A DNA stretch of 64,000 bases. Source: Chlorobiota bacterium (lineage in GTDB: Bacteria; Bacteroidota; Ignavibacteria; Kapaibacteriales; UBA961). Every line of letters begins with the position of its first letter. Position 1 is the stretch's first letter. The notes below the pieces were generated by a model. That model searched no databases and was not told the origin of the DNA. It saw nothing but the letters and a program-made list of their open reading frames with translations. The stretch lies in the NCBI GenBank assembly GCA_014191195.1, contig BJGZ01000002.1, positions 1-64,000 of the forward strand, read 5' to 3'. This document shows positions 19,186 to 29,254 of the stretch, one piece after another. The translations under genes were made by a program, and so were the position numbers.

Positions 19186-20760
19186 ATGAACATGTCTGAT
19201 TTAAGACAAGAAATAAAAAGAAGAAGAACAATAGCAATAATTTCACATCCTGATGCAGGTAAAACTACATTAACCGAAAAGTTATTGCTCTATTCCGGAG
19301 CTATAAGAAGTGCTGGTGCCGTAACCGGAGGAAAACATAGGTCTACTACTTCTGATTGGATGAGCATAGAACAAGAACGCGGTATATCTGTATCTTCTAG
19401 TGCGATGAGAGTAGAATATGATGGTTATTTACTTAATATATTAGATACTCCTGGACATCAAGATTTTAGTGAAGATACCTACCGTACATTAATGGCTGTA
19501 GATTGTGCTATCATGCTTTTAGACGCTGCAAAAGGAGTAGAAGAGCAAACAGTAAAACTATTTAAAGTGTGCAGAGATAGAGGAATTCCAATCATCACTT
19601 TTATTAATAAAATGGATCGCCCTGCTTTGTCGCCTTTCGAATTAATGGATAATGTAGAAAAAGTGCTTGGAATTACAACAGTTCCAATGACGTATCCAAT
19701 CGGTGATGGGACGGGCTTTAAAGGTGTATATGAAAGAAATACTGGCACTTTACATCTATTCGAAAAAACAGAAGGTAATAAATATCGTGCTCCAGTTGTC
19801 ACAAAAGGTATTGATGATCCAAGTTTTATTGCTTTGCTTGGTATCAATGCATATTCAAAATTAAAGGAAGACTTAGAATTAGTAGAAACAGCTCTTCCTG
19901 TTTTTGAACAAGAAGATTTTCTTGAAGAAATTATAACTCCAGTTTTTTTTGGTAGTGCTATAACAAATTTTGGTATTGAAAATTTCCTCCAATATCTCAT
20001 TGATCTTGCACCAGAACCTCAAGGAATGCAATCAAATACAGGTATAATTAATCCAGATGCGCCCTTTTTCTCTGGATTTGTATATAAAATGCAAGCAAAT
20101 ATGAATAAACAACATCGAGATCGAATTTCTTTTTTTAGAATAGTCTCTGGTGTTTTTGAAAGAGGAATGACTGCCAACCACTCTAGAAGTGGCAAAGATG
20201 TGAAGATCAATTATCCTTTTCAGATATTCGGACAAGATAGAGAGATTATTGACATAGCTTATCCTGGGGATGTTATTGGCTTGTCTAATCCAGGAACATT
20301 CTTAGTGGGTGATGTTTTGTCTACCGGACCCGATTTTTCCATACCACAATTTCCAAGATTTGCCCCCGAAATTTACGCAAAACTGTATCCTGTAAGTGGC
20401 TCTTTTAGCAAAAGTTTTAGAAAAGGAATCGAGCAATTAGGCGAAGAAGGCGTTGTCCAAATTTTTAGTGATGCTCAGCAAAGTCCTACGCCGTTAATTG
20501 CAGCAGTTGGAGAATTACAATTACAAGTATTTCAAGCCAGAATGGAATCTGAATATGGTGAGACTGTAAAGTTAGACAGATTACCTTTTACAAGAACTCG
20601 TTGGCTAGGTAATGATATAAAACCAGCTAGTTCTACTCTTACTTATGCTTATGATGATCAAGGCAGAACTGTAGTCCTCTTTAAAAATGATTGGGAAATT
20701 CATTATCATCAGGACCGAACAGAAGGGCTGATTTTACTTGAAAAACCAAAAACTCAATAA
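19186..20760 (+). CDS. prfC: Peptide chain release factor 3
   Basis: The 524-residue protein is a translational GTPase with G1 'SHPDAGKTTL', switch II 'ILDTPGHQDFSEDT' and G4 'INKMDRP'. The insertion 'GGKHRSTTSDWMSIEQERGI' is characteristic of RF3 rather than EF-G. The C-terminal part ('GELQLQVFQARMESEYG') also fits RF3. It releases RF1/RF2 from the ribosome after peptide release. It starts 9 bases after the thioredoxin gene; a second Met three residues in is an equally good start. Length is normal. No terminator hairpin was found downstream. Confidence 0.95.
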   Translation: MNMSDLRQEIKRRRTIAIISHPDAGKTTLTEKLLLYSGAIRSAGAVTGGKHRSTTSDWMSIEQERGISVSSSAMRVEYDGYLLNILDTPGHQDFSEDTYRTLMAVDCAIMLLDAAKGVEEQTVKLFKVCRDRGIPIITFINKMDRPALSPFELMDNVEKVLGITTVPMTYPIGDGTGFKGVYERNTGTLHLFEKTEGNKYRAPVVTKGIDDPSFIALLGINAYSKLKEDLELVETALPVFEQEDFLEEIITPVFFGSAITNFGIENFLQYLIDLAPEPQGMQSNTGIINPDAPFFSGFVYKMQANMNKQHRDRISFFRIVSGVFERGMTANHSRSGKDVKINYPFQIFGQDREIIDIAYPGDVIGLSNPGTFLVGDVLSTGPDFSIPQFPRFAPEIYAKLYPVSGSFSKSFRKGIEQLGEEGVVQIFSDAQQSPTPLIAAVGELQLQVFQARMESEYGETVKLDRLPFTRTRWLGNDIKPASSTLTYAYDDQGRTVVLFKNDWEIHYHQDRTEGLILLEKPKTQ

Positions 20761-20967
20761 TGAAATCTCTGTTTTTGTGAGTGTCCTATACCCTTGAATG
20801 ATGCATTAACATTACTTAAAAGATTGATAATATATGTAAGCAATGATGTATGCTTATGTATAGGTTTAACAATGTATTGTATTGTGACATAGTAAAAAAT
20901 ATATCTATTCATACTAATCTTAATGTTTCTAAAGCAGACTCTACTATCTATCGGATGACAAAAAAGG

Positions 20968-21571
20968 TATGATTGGTGTTTTAGTAATTGTAGAAGCAAG
21001 GAATCCATTCCAAAAGGAATTATATACAGAAAACATAGATAAATATTCTAATGTATGTATGAATTGTAGTGGAATATTAGATATTTGGGAGGGTACACTT
21101 TCATGAATTTAAATTGCTAGAATCAGAAATATCCGATTTGCGCTTAGTTCTGTATTTGGCTTAGAAACTAAATTAAACAATCAAAAAGCTTCTTTTATCT
21201 CGAAAATTATCATGCTCTTTATCCATTACATAGAAATTCTATGTACTATCTTGATTTATGACAATATGCTTACTGCAAATCCATTAGAATACCGATATAC
21301 AGTGTGGGTTCATTCAAGTGCAGAACCTTTGTAGAATACAACTTTTGATCAAAATCGTTGGAATCGTATAAGGCCATCGATTGGTAGTCATGATGTTGAT
21401 GATAGAGGTATTCTTCTATATGTAATAATGATAAAACATTATTCCTGAACCAGATTTAATACAAAGGGTACAATCTCTCGATGGTATTTCTACAAACTAT
21501 TTTGGCTTGAAAAGGGGAGCAGATTCAACATTAGCAGGTGCATTTTCTTCTTTATATATATATCAATAATC
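20968..21571 (+). pseudogene. Decayed unidentified coding region
   Basis: The stretch 20761-21773 has no intact gene. On the plus strand one frame runs from ATG 20968 to about 21450 with only three early stops (TGA and TAA near 21105, TAG near 21331). It gives coding-like text such as 'IRFALSSVFGLETKLNN', 'TANPLEYRYTVWVHSSAEPL' and 'RWNRIRPSIGSHDVDDRGIL'. From about 21440 a different frame continues: 'PEPDLIQRVQSLDGISTNYF', then 'GLKRGADSTLAGAFSSLYIY'. This pattern of broken but protein-like fragments suggests a frameshifted, decaying gene. I do not recognise the family; the first part might be an outer-membrane protein. The remainder of the gap is AT-rich with nothing I can name. Confidence 0.42.
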
Positions 21572-21773
21572 TATCAAGAACACATACTTAATATTAAAGG
21601 TTTATATGAAATTTTGCTACGTATAAATGTATAGTAGATCCACAGCCAAAAGATAGAAGATTTTAATTATTACATTAGAAGGAAAAGCATTTTCTGAAAA
21701 AGTATACAGCATGTAGGCAGAGATATATTTACTAAGTATTGGGCCGTATTTTATGATAGCACAACAATGATTG

Positions 21774-22463
21774 TTAATGAGAATGAATGCCAAAAAGTCT
21801 TTTTATGATTCTTTGAATTCCATGAATATATTTGATACATCGTATGTACAATATTCTAAGAACATTAGTGTGAAGTGCATTAATAAAAAGTACATCAAAA
21901 TGTGTATGACGAGAAAAAACGATACAATGAAAATGAAGTGAAGTTAATCTGTTAATAATACGCAAAACATCATCTTCGATGGCTAATTCAGGAATAAAAT
22001 CATGGAATTCGACAGTGATTTGTTTGAATCTACTTAGCATTGTGTCACTTAAGGAATCAAAGACAGCGATTTCTGCCCCTTCAATATCCATTTTTAATAA
22101 GTCAACAGATTCAATACCTTGTTGATTCATAAATGCTTCTAATGTTATAGATGGAACGAGAATTGTTCCCGCATTCGTAGTGGATTGAGAAAATATTGAG
22201 TTAGACTCAGGATTCTCTGAAACATGGAATTGAATGCTACCAATCGAATCGCTTATAGCATAATGAAATGTATGCAATTTGTGCTTTTGAATAATTGAAG
22301 CATACAAATCAGGCATTGCTTCGATAATATAAGCGGTGCAATCAAACTTTTCATGTACTTCTGAACTAAACTCGCCTTTATGTCCACCTAAATCAATAAT
22401 TAGAGAATCAGAGTGTAATAATGAAGAGTCAAAATGATGTCCACGGATGCAAGGAATAGACAT
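21774..22463 (-). CDS. FkbM-family SAM-dependent methyltransferase
   Basis: The 229-residue protein has the FkbM layout. The SAM-binding loop is 'LIIDLGGHKGEFSSEV' (about 20-35), the acidic end of strand 2 is 'YIIEAMPDLY', and the hallmark is 'VDLLKMDIEGAEIAVFDSL' with 'ITVEFHDF'. The family O-methylates sugars or small molecules, often in polysaccharide or glycolipid synthesis. The neighbours on one side are PBP1A and polysaccharide export genes, transcribed divergently from a 207-base gap. The C-terminal 40 residues are basic and hydrophobic (IRCIKYIHGIQRIIKRLF), perhaps a membrane contact. The substrate cannot be told. Confidence 0.82.
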   Translation of the reverse strand: MSIPCIRGHHFDSSLLHSDSLIIDLGGHKGEFSSEVHEKFDCTAYIIEAMPDLYASIIQKHKLHTFHYAISDSIGSIQFHVSENPESNSIFSQSTTNAGTILVPSITLEAFMNQQGIESVDLLKMDIEGAEIAVFDSLSDTMLSRFKQITVEFHDFIPELAIEDDVLRIINRLTSLHFHCIVFSRHTHFDVLFINALHTNVLRILYIRCIKYIHGIQRIIKRLFGIHSH

Positions 22464-22670
22464 AATCCATCATAGAAAATAATAACTGATTTAAAATTAC
22501 GCTTGTAATATTACAATGCCAAATCATCAAACAAAACACATGATTTAAAAGTGAATAGGTGGGCAGCACAAATAACAAAAAAATCAAAGAACTAGATAAT
22601 CGAAAAAACACTTGATTATTTTGTATTTTGCTACAATTATCATGTTATTTCAAAGATTGGAATACCTACA

Positions 22671-24821
22671 ATGACGGTAAAAAAATTCTTATTATATGGA
22701 ATCCTTTTCATTATTCTCTCAATATTAGGCATATACGCTTATGTACATATTGCGGTTATAGATGAATTACCTTCATTTGAACAGTTAGAAAATCCTCCCC
22801 AAGAACTTGCTACAAGGGTACTAAGCAATGATGGTGAAGTGCTTGATATGTTTTATATAAAACGTCGAACTTATATTCCTTATGATAGTATTCCTAAAAA
22901 TATAATAAATGCTTTAATATCAACAGAAGATCGAGAATATTTTGGCCATTGGGGAATACACTCAATGCGTATTGTGAAAGCATTTATAAAAAATATTTTG
23001 GCATTAAGGGCAAGGGAAGGTGCTTCAACAATTACTCAGCAATTAGCTAGAAATCTCTTTTTAAATAGAGAATTTTCTCTTGTAAGAAAAATAAAAGAAG
23101 CGATTACCGCCGTAAAATTAGAACAAACATATACTAAAAAAGAGATTATTGAACTCTATTGTAATACCGTTTACTTTGGAAGAGGAGCATATGGTATACA
23201 AGTGGCTGCAAATGCATATTTCAATAAATTACCCTATGAATTAAATATTTCTGAATGTGCATTTTTGATAGCATTATTAAAAGCACCAGAAAATTATAGT
23301 TCTATCTCTAATTATGAAGCTGCAATTAATCGAAGAAATTTAGTGCTGTCAATGATGGCAGATAATGGATTTGTTGAAGAAAATGAATATTATCAAGCAC
23401 TGATGCAACCTGTATATTTAAATCAAACAAGTTTTGGTAATAAAGATGCAGGTATTGCACCACATTTTGTTGAATTAGTACGTCAAACTTTAGAAAAGGA
23501 TGATACATATAATTTAAAAGGATATAATCTATACAGGGATGGCTTGATTATTCATACAACTCTGAATGCAACTATGCAAAGACATGCTAATATTGCTGTA
23601 GCAGAACATATGAAGAATTTTCAAGCAGTTTTCAGACAAAATTGGAGCTGGCGCGATAAATCGAATCTACTCTCACTTCTCATTACACAAGCAGTAAAAG
23701 AAAAACCAGAGTATATTCAAAACAAAGATCCTCAAAAAAGAGCACAAATGATTCAATTGGCAATGAATAATCCAAAGTTCATAGATTCAGTAAAGAGAAA
23801 AGCTACCACAATTCAAACAGGGATAAATATTATTGATCCATTGACAGGATTCATACTAGCAATGATTGGTGGGACTACAGAAACTGGAACATATACAGAA
23901 GAAGCTCGATATGCACTAAATCACGCAGTTCAAATTAAAAGACAACCAGGTTCATCCTTTAAACCATTTGTGTATGCAAGTGCAATGATCAATGGTGTAA
24001 CTCCAAGTACAATGATAGAAAGTGGTCCTTTTAGTTATACTTTACCAAGCGGAAGAATTTGGAGTCCGAGTGGCTCTGGAAGTGGCCCCGTTCCTTTATC
24101 TACAGGATTAAAATATTCAATTAATACCGTAGCAGCACGCTTAATAACAGAATATACTAGCCCTTCTGAAGTAATTGCGCTAGCGCATAGAATGGGTATA
24201 AAATCTAAATTAGATCCTTATCCTACACTAGCACTAGGAGCAGAAGAAATAACTCCTTTAGAAATAACTTCTGCATTTGGTACTTTTTTAAATCAAGGAA
24301 TTAGTATCGATCCTATCATTATTACCAAAATTGAAGACAGAAGAGGCAATATATTATATGAAAGAAAAAAACAATTACAGTTAACAGATGCCCTTCAACC
24401 ATCGATTGCAAAAGCAATGGTAAAAATGATGAGAGGAGTTGTTCAAGGAGGAACCGCTGCTTCTGTAAAAGAGTTCTATCCATTTGAAGCAGCCGGTAAA
24501 ACTGGAACCACAAATGATTATGCTGATGCTTGGTTTATTGGTTTAACCCCACAATTAGCAGCAGGAGTGTGGGTTGGATTTGATGATCGAAGAATTAAAT
24601 TTACTGGTTGGTATGCCCAAGGCGGTAAAGCAGCTGCACCAATTTGGGGCAGAATGATGGGCAAAATTTATAGAGATCCAACCATAGGTTATAGGCAAAC
24701 ATCTTTTGGCTTTGAACCCTCTGAACAAGATTCATTAGATCTATTATCTCCTGGACATGTACCAATAGAAAATCGAATTCCAGAACTTCCCAAAAATAAT
24801 GAAGAGCCAATTCATGAATAA
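22671..24821 (+). CDS. Penicillin-binding protein 1A (bifunctional transglycosylase/transpeptidase)
   Basis: One N-terminal membrane helix (about 5-27) is followed by a GT51 domain with the catalytic Glu in 'STEDREYFGHWGI', 'REGASTITQQLARNLF' and 'LYCNTVYFGRGAYGIQ'. The transpeptidase domain has SxxK in 'PGSSFKPFVYA' (about residue 428), SxN in 'KYSINTVAA' and KTG in 'AAGKTGTTNDYADAWF'. It polymerises and cross-links peptidoglycan in the periplasm. The 716-residue length is normal. Its end overlaps the start region of the FAH-family gene, so it leads a plus-strand run that continues into polysaccharide export genes. Confidence 0.95.
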   Translation: MTVKKFLLYGILFIILSILGIYAYVHIAVIDELPSFEQLENPPQELATRVLSNDGEVLDMFYIKRRTYIPYDSIPKNIINALISTEDREYFGHWGIHSMRIVKAFIKNILALRAREGASTITQQLARNLFLNREFSLVRKIKEAITAVKLEQTYTKKEIIELYCNTVYFGRGAYGIQVAANAYFNKLPYELNISECAFLIALLKAPENYSSISNYEAAINRRNLVLSMMADNGFVEENEYYQALMQPVYLNQTSFGNKDAGIAPHFVELVRQTLEKDDTYNLKGYNLYRDGLIIHTTLNATMQRHANIAVAEHMKNFQAVFRQNWSWRDKSNLLSLLITQAVKEKPEYIQNKDPQKRAQMIQLAMNNPKFIDSVKRKATTIQTGINIIDPLTGFILAMIGGTTETGTYTEEARYALNHAVQIKRQPGSSFKPFVYASAMINGVTPSTMIESGPFSYTLPSGRIWSPSGSGSGPVPLSTGLKYSINTVAARLITEYTSPSEVIALAHRMGIKSKLDPYPTLALGAEEITPLEITSAFGTFLNQGISIDPIIITKIEDRRGNILYERKKQLQLTDALQPSIAKAMVKMMRGVVQGGTAASVKEFYPFEAAGKTGTTNDYADAWFIGLTPQLAAGVWVGFDDRRIKFTGWYAQGGKAAAPIWGRMMGKIYRDPTIGYRQTSFGFEPSEQDSLDLLSPGHVPIENRIPELPKNNEEPIHE

Positions 24822-25485
24822 TGCTGAAAGAAACTTTATCTTTACAAATGCAACCCAATTACAGGTAGGAACTATTTATTGCATTGGTAGAAATTACTCT
24901 GCCCATGCCCTAGAAATGGGCGCAGAAGTACCAGAAAAACCTTTAGTATTTATAAAACCACCCGCAGCATATATTTACGGAGAGAATGCAATCATTGATA
25001 GGCCAGAATATTCTCAAGAAATGCATCATGAAGCAGAAATAGTTGTAGTTATTGGAGAGGATATACCACATGATGCCGGCGACGAAATTGGTAATTATAT
25101 ATGTGGTTATGGAATTGGACTTGATCTTACATTAAGGGATATTCAATCTGTAGCAAAGCAAAAAGGAGAGCCCTGGAGTACTAGCAAAAGTTTTAAGGGC
25201 TCGGCCCCAATTTCTACAATTGTCCCAATTTCAGATTTTTCTACTATGTATCCGCAACTAACATTTTCTCTATCTATTAATGGAATAGTGAAACAAGTAG
25301 GAAATACACACTTAATGGAAAGATCTATTCCTTCATTATTGCAGTATATTTCTTCAATTTTTAGTTTGCGTAAAGGAGATTGTATCTTTACTGGTACACC
25401 ACAGGGAGTTGGTCCTTTATTGTCTGGTGATAATATTCAAGCCAGTTTAGATAGTTATATCACTATGAATTGTTCTGTATTGTAA
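24814..25485 (+). CDS. Fumarylacetoacetate hydrolase family protein (acylpyruvase-like)
   Basis: This small FAH-fold enzyme shows 'IYCIGRNYSAHALEMG', 'KPLVFIKPPAAY', the metal-binding Glu pair in 'HHEAEIVVVIGEDI' and a later Asp in 'GIGLDLTLRDIQ'. It also has 'SKSFKGSAPIS' and 'DCIFTGTPQGVGPL'. FAH proteins of about 220 residues act on acylpyruvates, oxaloacetate or related 2-oxo acids; which one applies here is not visible. The frame is open from an ATG at 24799, but the ATG at 24814 gives a shorter overlap with the PBP1A gene (8 bases). The next gene starts 10 bases after its stop. Confidence 0.88.
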   Translation: MNNAERNFIFTNATQLQVGTIYCIGRNYSAHALEMGAEVPEKPLVFIKPPAAYIYGENAIIDRPEYSQEMHHEAEIVVVIGEDIPHDAGDEIGNYICGYGIGLDLTLRDIQSVAKQKGEPWSTSKSFKGSAPISTIVPISDFSTMYPQLTFSLSINGIVKQVGNTHLMERSIPSLLQYISSIFSLRKGDCIFTGTPQGVGPLLSGDNIQASLDSYITMNCSVL

Positions 25486-25495
25486 GAAGAATTTT

Positions 25496-26884
25496 ATGAA
25501 ACATATGTATAAAGCATTATATAAATCTGCATCTTTTTGGACGTGTTTATCTATTACCTTCCTGTTTGGTCTTGGAGGTTGTTCAAGTTTAACCAATATG
25601 GGTAGCTTAGAGCAAATGATAACAAGAACAGAAAAAGATATTTATACCATAACCAAAAGGGATACTGCGATTATAGATGCAGTGAGGAATGCTCCTGGAC
25701 AAAGAGACAATGGAATAGTATATCCTACTTCTAGAATTGTAGAAATGAGAAGAGATATCAGCCAGATTGATAGTACGACAGTGAGAGAATATCCAAATTT
25801 TATTCGGCTTGCATTATTCGAAAGTGTTGGCCTTTTATTTAGTGGTAAACAAGAAAATGGAATTAGCGGTGGATTTTTAGGAATCTTTGGATATTTTGAT
25901 GAAGACTATAAAAAACAAAAAAATATGCCGAAAAAAGGTCTGTTTCCAGGGGCTTTTTATAGAATCGGTATTATGGAAAAAAGACTCCGATGGTTTGATG
26001 ATGCAGCAGATTGGACATTAGGCACATCAATCTATGAATCCTTTTCAGGAGATATGGATGCTAGTAATACATTTACAGGTATATCGCCAATCTATTTAAG
26101 AAAAAGATATTTTATCAGAGAAAAAATCCCTTACATAACCATTACACCAAGCCTCGGCATTTCTTTAATTCCAGATCAATATATTAATGCTGGTGTATCT
26201 GCCGATATTGGTTCACTTGGAGGATTGAATTTCCGATCTTATCTAGGAATTATAGCAGGTTTGGGTTCTAAAAATGCATGTCCATACTTTGGTATAGGAA
26301 CATCTGTTTTGGATTTCTTAAATCGTGTTCCGGAAACTGAAAAAGAATGGAAATATCAAGAGCATTCCTCCTGGAGTATTGGAATAGCCAGTATCATTGG
26401 AGTTGCTACTAATGCTGAATATCCATTTTTTGATCCTAAAACAAATTCTCCATTCAAAGGAATTATTGGAAGAATTGCCCCTGCAAGTATAGCAATTCCT
26501 TTAGGAAATAATCGATTTTATGCAGGAACTTCTTTAATTAATTTTATGCTACTTGGTCAAACAGAAGGTGGAATTGGCATTTTGCCTTTACGATTAGGAT
26601 ATGTGCATACATTAATGGGACAAGAACTTTCATTAGAACCTTTTGCTGAATATAATTATTATCCAAGCTCAATGGTTCACATAGGTACAAGATTAGCTCT
26701 AAGAATCAGCAATCAGATAAATCTACAGTTACAAGCAGGATATTCCACAGGATCTCCAATTGCTACATTGAATCGAGATTTTAAAAATCTCACCAATTTT
26801 GATGTCTTTTATATAGGTATAGGTATTGGTTTATATGATAGACTTTTCCAAAGCAGTGAATTGCGTTATAGAAAGAGTAAATAA
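25496..26884 (+). CDS. Lipoprotein with barrel-like C-terminal part, unknown function
   Basis: The 462-residue product has a lipoprotein signal with lipobox 'GLGGCSS' (Cys near residue 29). After a charged helical segment (about 35-90) the rest is rich in alternating strands with many Gly and aromatic residues ('YITITPSLGISLIPDQYI', 'GIGILPLRLGYVHTLMG', 'FDVFYIGIGIGLYDRLF'). This suggests a membrane barrel or beta sandwich in the outer membrane. It is followed after 3 bases by a second lipoprotein gene and then the Wza-like gene, so it probably belongs to the polysaccharide export module. No named family recognised. Confidence 0.6.
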   Translation: MKHMYKALYKSASFWTCLSITFLFGLGGCSSLTNMGSLEQMITRTEKDIYTITKRDTAIIDAVRNAPGQRDNGIVYPTSRIVEMRRDISQIDSTTVREYPNFIRLALFESVGLLFSGKQENGISGGFLGIFGYFDEDYKKQKNMPKKGLFPGAFYRIGIMEKRLRWFDDAADWTLGTSIYESFSGDMDASNTFTGISPIYLRKRYFIREKIPYITITPSLGISLIPDQYINAGVSADIGSLGGLNFRSYLGIIAGLGSKNACPYFGIGTSVLDFLNRVPETEKEWKYQEHSSWSIGIASIIGVATNAEYPFFDPKTNSPFKGIIGRIAPASIAIPLGNNRFYAGTSLINFMLLGQTEGGIGILPLRLGYVHTLMGQELSLEPFAEYNYYPSSMVHIGTRLALRISNQINLQLQAGYSTGSPIATLNRDFKNLTNFDVFYIGIGIGLYDRLFQSSELRYRKSK

Positions 26885-26887
26885 TTT

Positions 26888-27517
26888 ATGATACGATATC
26901 TATGTGCTATTATTCGCACTTTTAGCATAATAATGATGATTTTATTATCTGGTTGCTCCTCGCTTATAGATTTATTCCTGCCTCCGAATCCAGATGAATT
27001 CCAATGGAGAAGCTCATTTTGGTTACGATGTAATGGGGTAAAATTATCCTCATTGCAATCAGTTAATCTAACATCAGAAAACGGGTATATATTAGAACAT
27101 ACCTCGTCAGCAGGATTTATGGCCCAACGTATTACTGATTACAGAGTAATGATGAATATTAAGCTTTTGTCTGGTACAGGAATAAGAATTAGAACAAGAA
27201 CGACTATAGAAGAAGCAGCACAAAAACAAGGAATACTTCTTGACTATACAGATAAAGGTATAGAAATTAAAGACGGAGAACGATTGATTGCTAAAACAGA
27301 TACAATTATGGCAATTCCTGGAATGGAAGAATTAATTACTATTGATTCTGATGGAAAAATAATGAGAATTGGAATAGGATGCGCAAAACCATTTATATTT
27401 GTTACATCTCAATCTGGAACTGAACATATACTTACTGAATCAATCAATGATTCTAGAGTGAGCGTCTCTGGAATTGAGATAATTCCATTACGTTTAGCAA
27501 GGCCAAGCATCTATTAA
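26888..27517 (+). CDS. Small lipoprotein in polysaccharide export operon, unknown function
   Basis: The product is 209 residues with lipobox 'ILLSGCSS' (Cys near 23). The mature part looks all-beta ('GFMAQRITDYRVMMNIKLLS', 'GTGIRIRTRTTIEEA'), recalling a lectin/LamG-like sandwich, but this is weak. Its TAA shares one base with the ATG of the Wza-like gene (27517), which indicates translational coupling. It likely sits at the outer membrane as an accessory of polysaccharide export. No catalytic motif is visible. Confidence 0.6.
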   Translation: MIRYLCAIIRTFSIIMMILLSGCSSLIDLFLPPNPDEFQWRSSFWLRCNGVKLSSLQSVNLTSENGYILEHTSSAGFMAQRITDYRVMMNIKLLSGTGIRIRTRTTIEEAAQKQGILLDYTDKGIEIKDGERLIAKTDTIMAIPGMEELITIDSDGKIMRIGIGCAKPFIFVTSQSGTEHILTESINDSRVSVSGIEIIPLRLARPSIY

Positions 27518-29244
27518 TGAAAATTCACTATGCTAATATTATGAATTGTAAACGAATAATTGTTTTTTATACTATTGTGATGTGCTTTCACATACTGTTA
27601 GGTGCAGATCTATATTCGCAAATAACCGGAGCAATTAAACTCCCAAAACCTGGTGCAATGAAACCAGGAGAATATGATACCGTTGGAGTATTAAAAGCTG
27701 AAACTTTAGCAAAAGAAACATTGGGCATCGTAGAAACAGCAATAAATCCCGATACATATATTGTTGGGCCTAATGATATTATGACTGTATTTATTGCACC
27801 AATTGGCATTAAAGATGAATCCAATCATATTGAAGCTATAGTATCTCCAGATGGTCGGATTGTAATTCCAGCCATTGGTGCTGTACAAATCGGTGGATTA
27901 ACACTATCAAAAGCAGAAGAAATAGTGCGGGAAAAAGTATCCTCTCTACTTAAAACTCCTTCAGTTTCATTAGTTCTTCGTAAAATGAGAACATTTAAGG
28001 TTATCATTCGTGGTTCGGTAAAAAAACCAGGAATAATCTCTGCAACTCCCTCAGATAGAGTGTCTGAAATCATTGATAGATCCGGTGGATTATTATACTC
28101 TGCTTCAACAAGATCTATTAATATTATGAGATATGGAAAAGATGAAAAACCACAATCACTTCTTGATGTAGATTTGCAAAAATTTTATGCAATGGGTGAT
28201 AAAAGTTCAAATCCATTTTTAGAAGGTGGAGATATTATTTATGTACCCACTTTATCTCGCACTGAAGTATTTCAAGTGAATGGTGAGATTGGATCCGAGG
28301 GTGAATATGAGTATAAAAAAGGAGATAAACTTTCTACTGCAATTAGTACTGCACAAGGATTTTTACGTACAGCTAGAATTGATTCAATAGAAATAGCACG
28401 ATTTGATCAAAATGGCTTTTCTACTTCAACATTCTTCGTGGATTGCAGTGCTTGGCCATCTTTTACATCGTTACTACATCAAACAGAATATCCAAATGAC
28501 ATCCTATTAGAACCAGGCGATAGAATATATGTACGAGAAAAAATAAAATGGCGGAAAATGTATACTGTTTCTATAACAGGTGAAGTTCAAAAACCAGGTA
28601 AATATGCAATTAATCCAGACTCAAATACTATTCAAGATTTAATTGCCAGGGCTGGAGGATTAACAGAAGATGCATATAATGAAAATTCTTTATTGATGCG
28701 ACAAAAAGATGATAATCTAATATATGATATTGAATATTGGCGCTTATTATCGTTACCCGCAGCATCATTAACCGATAGAGAAAAAGCATTTTTAAGAGAA
28801 AAAAAACGTGAAAAAAGAGGTTTAATAGCAGTGGACTTCAATACATTAATGCGTGATGATCGAAAAATCTTTCTGTCATTAGAAGATCAAGACTCTGTGT
28901 ATATAGCCCCTAAAAAAGAATTTGTGAATGTATTCGGTAAAGTACAAAAACCAGGAAGAATAAAATTTAATTCTTCATATACTTATGAAGATTATATTCG
29001 TTCGGCAGGTGGCTTTTCTGCAAGAGCAGATGAAGATGAAACCCTTATATTAACGCAAAGAGGGGAACAACTATTAGCAGAAGCAGACGATTATAAACTC
29101 TTACCTGGGGATCAAATTATGGTGCCAGAAATTCCCGAAAACAAAGTAAACTTTAAAGATATTTTGTCTGTCGTATTAACTATTACAGCTCAAATAGTAA
29201 CTGTAGCTGCATTTATCTTTACTCTTTCAAGAAATACTCCATAA
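27517..29244 (+). CDS. Polysaccharide export outer-membrane protein (Wza-like, SLBB domains)
   Basis: After an N-terminal hydrophobic signal (about 12-34) comes a Poly_export domain ('YIVGPNDIMTVFIAPI' through 'KAEEIVREKVSSLLKTPSVS'). Several SLBB repeats follow: 'FKVIIRGSVKKPGIISATPS', 'FQVNGEIGSEGEYEYKKGD', 'YTVSITGEVQKPGKYAINPD', 'NVFGKVQKPGRIKFNSSYTY'. The last 25 residues form a hydrophobic helix (ILSVVLTITAQIVTVAAFIF), comparable to the C-terminal helix by which Wza spans the outer membrane. It would form the exit channel for capsule or exopolysaccharide. Unlike E. coli Wza it has no clear lipobox. The Wzz-like gene follows after 10 bases. Confidence 0.9.
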   Translation: MKIHYANIMNCKRIIVFYTIVMCFHILLGADLYSQITGAIKLPKPGAMKPGEYDTVGVLKAETLAKETLGIVETAINPDTYIVGPNDIMTVFIAPIGIKDESNHIEAIVSPDGRIVIPAIGAVQIGGLTLSKAEEIVREKVSSLLKTPSVSLVLRKMRTFKVIIRGSVKKPGIISATPSDRVSEIIDRSGGLLYSASTRSINIMRYGKDEKPQSLLDVDLQKFYAMGDKSSNPFLEGGDIIYVPTLSRTEVFQVNGEIGSEGEYEYKKGDKLSTAISTAQGFLRTARIDSIEIARFDQNGFSTSTFFVDCSAWPSFTSLLHQTEYPNDILLEPGDRIYVREKIKWRKMYTVSITGEVQKPGKYAINPDSNTIQDLIARAGGLTEDAYNENSLLMRQKDDNLIYDIEYWRLLSLPAASLTDREKAFLREKKREKRGLIAVDFNTLMRDDRKIFLSLEDQDSVYIAPKKEFVNVFGKVQKPGRIKFNSSYTYEDYIRSAGGFSARADEDETLILTQRGEQLLAEADDYKLLPGDQIMVPEIPENKVNFKDILSVVLTITAQIVTVAAFIFTLSRNTP

Positions 29245-29254
29245 CTTATACTTT

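Noticed and set aside
20754-21008. An 84-residue open frame on the minus strand after prfC.
   Set aside because: It is rich in His, Ile and Tyr, has no recognisable domain and lies over the decayed plus-strand coding region.
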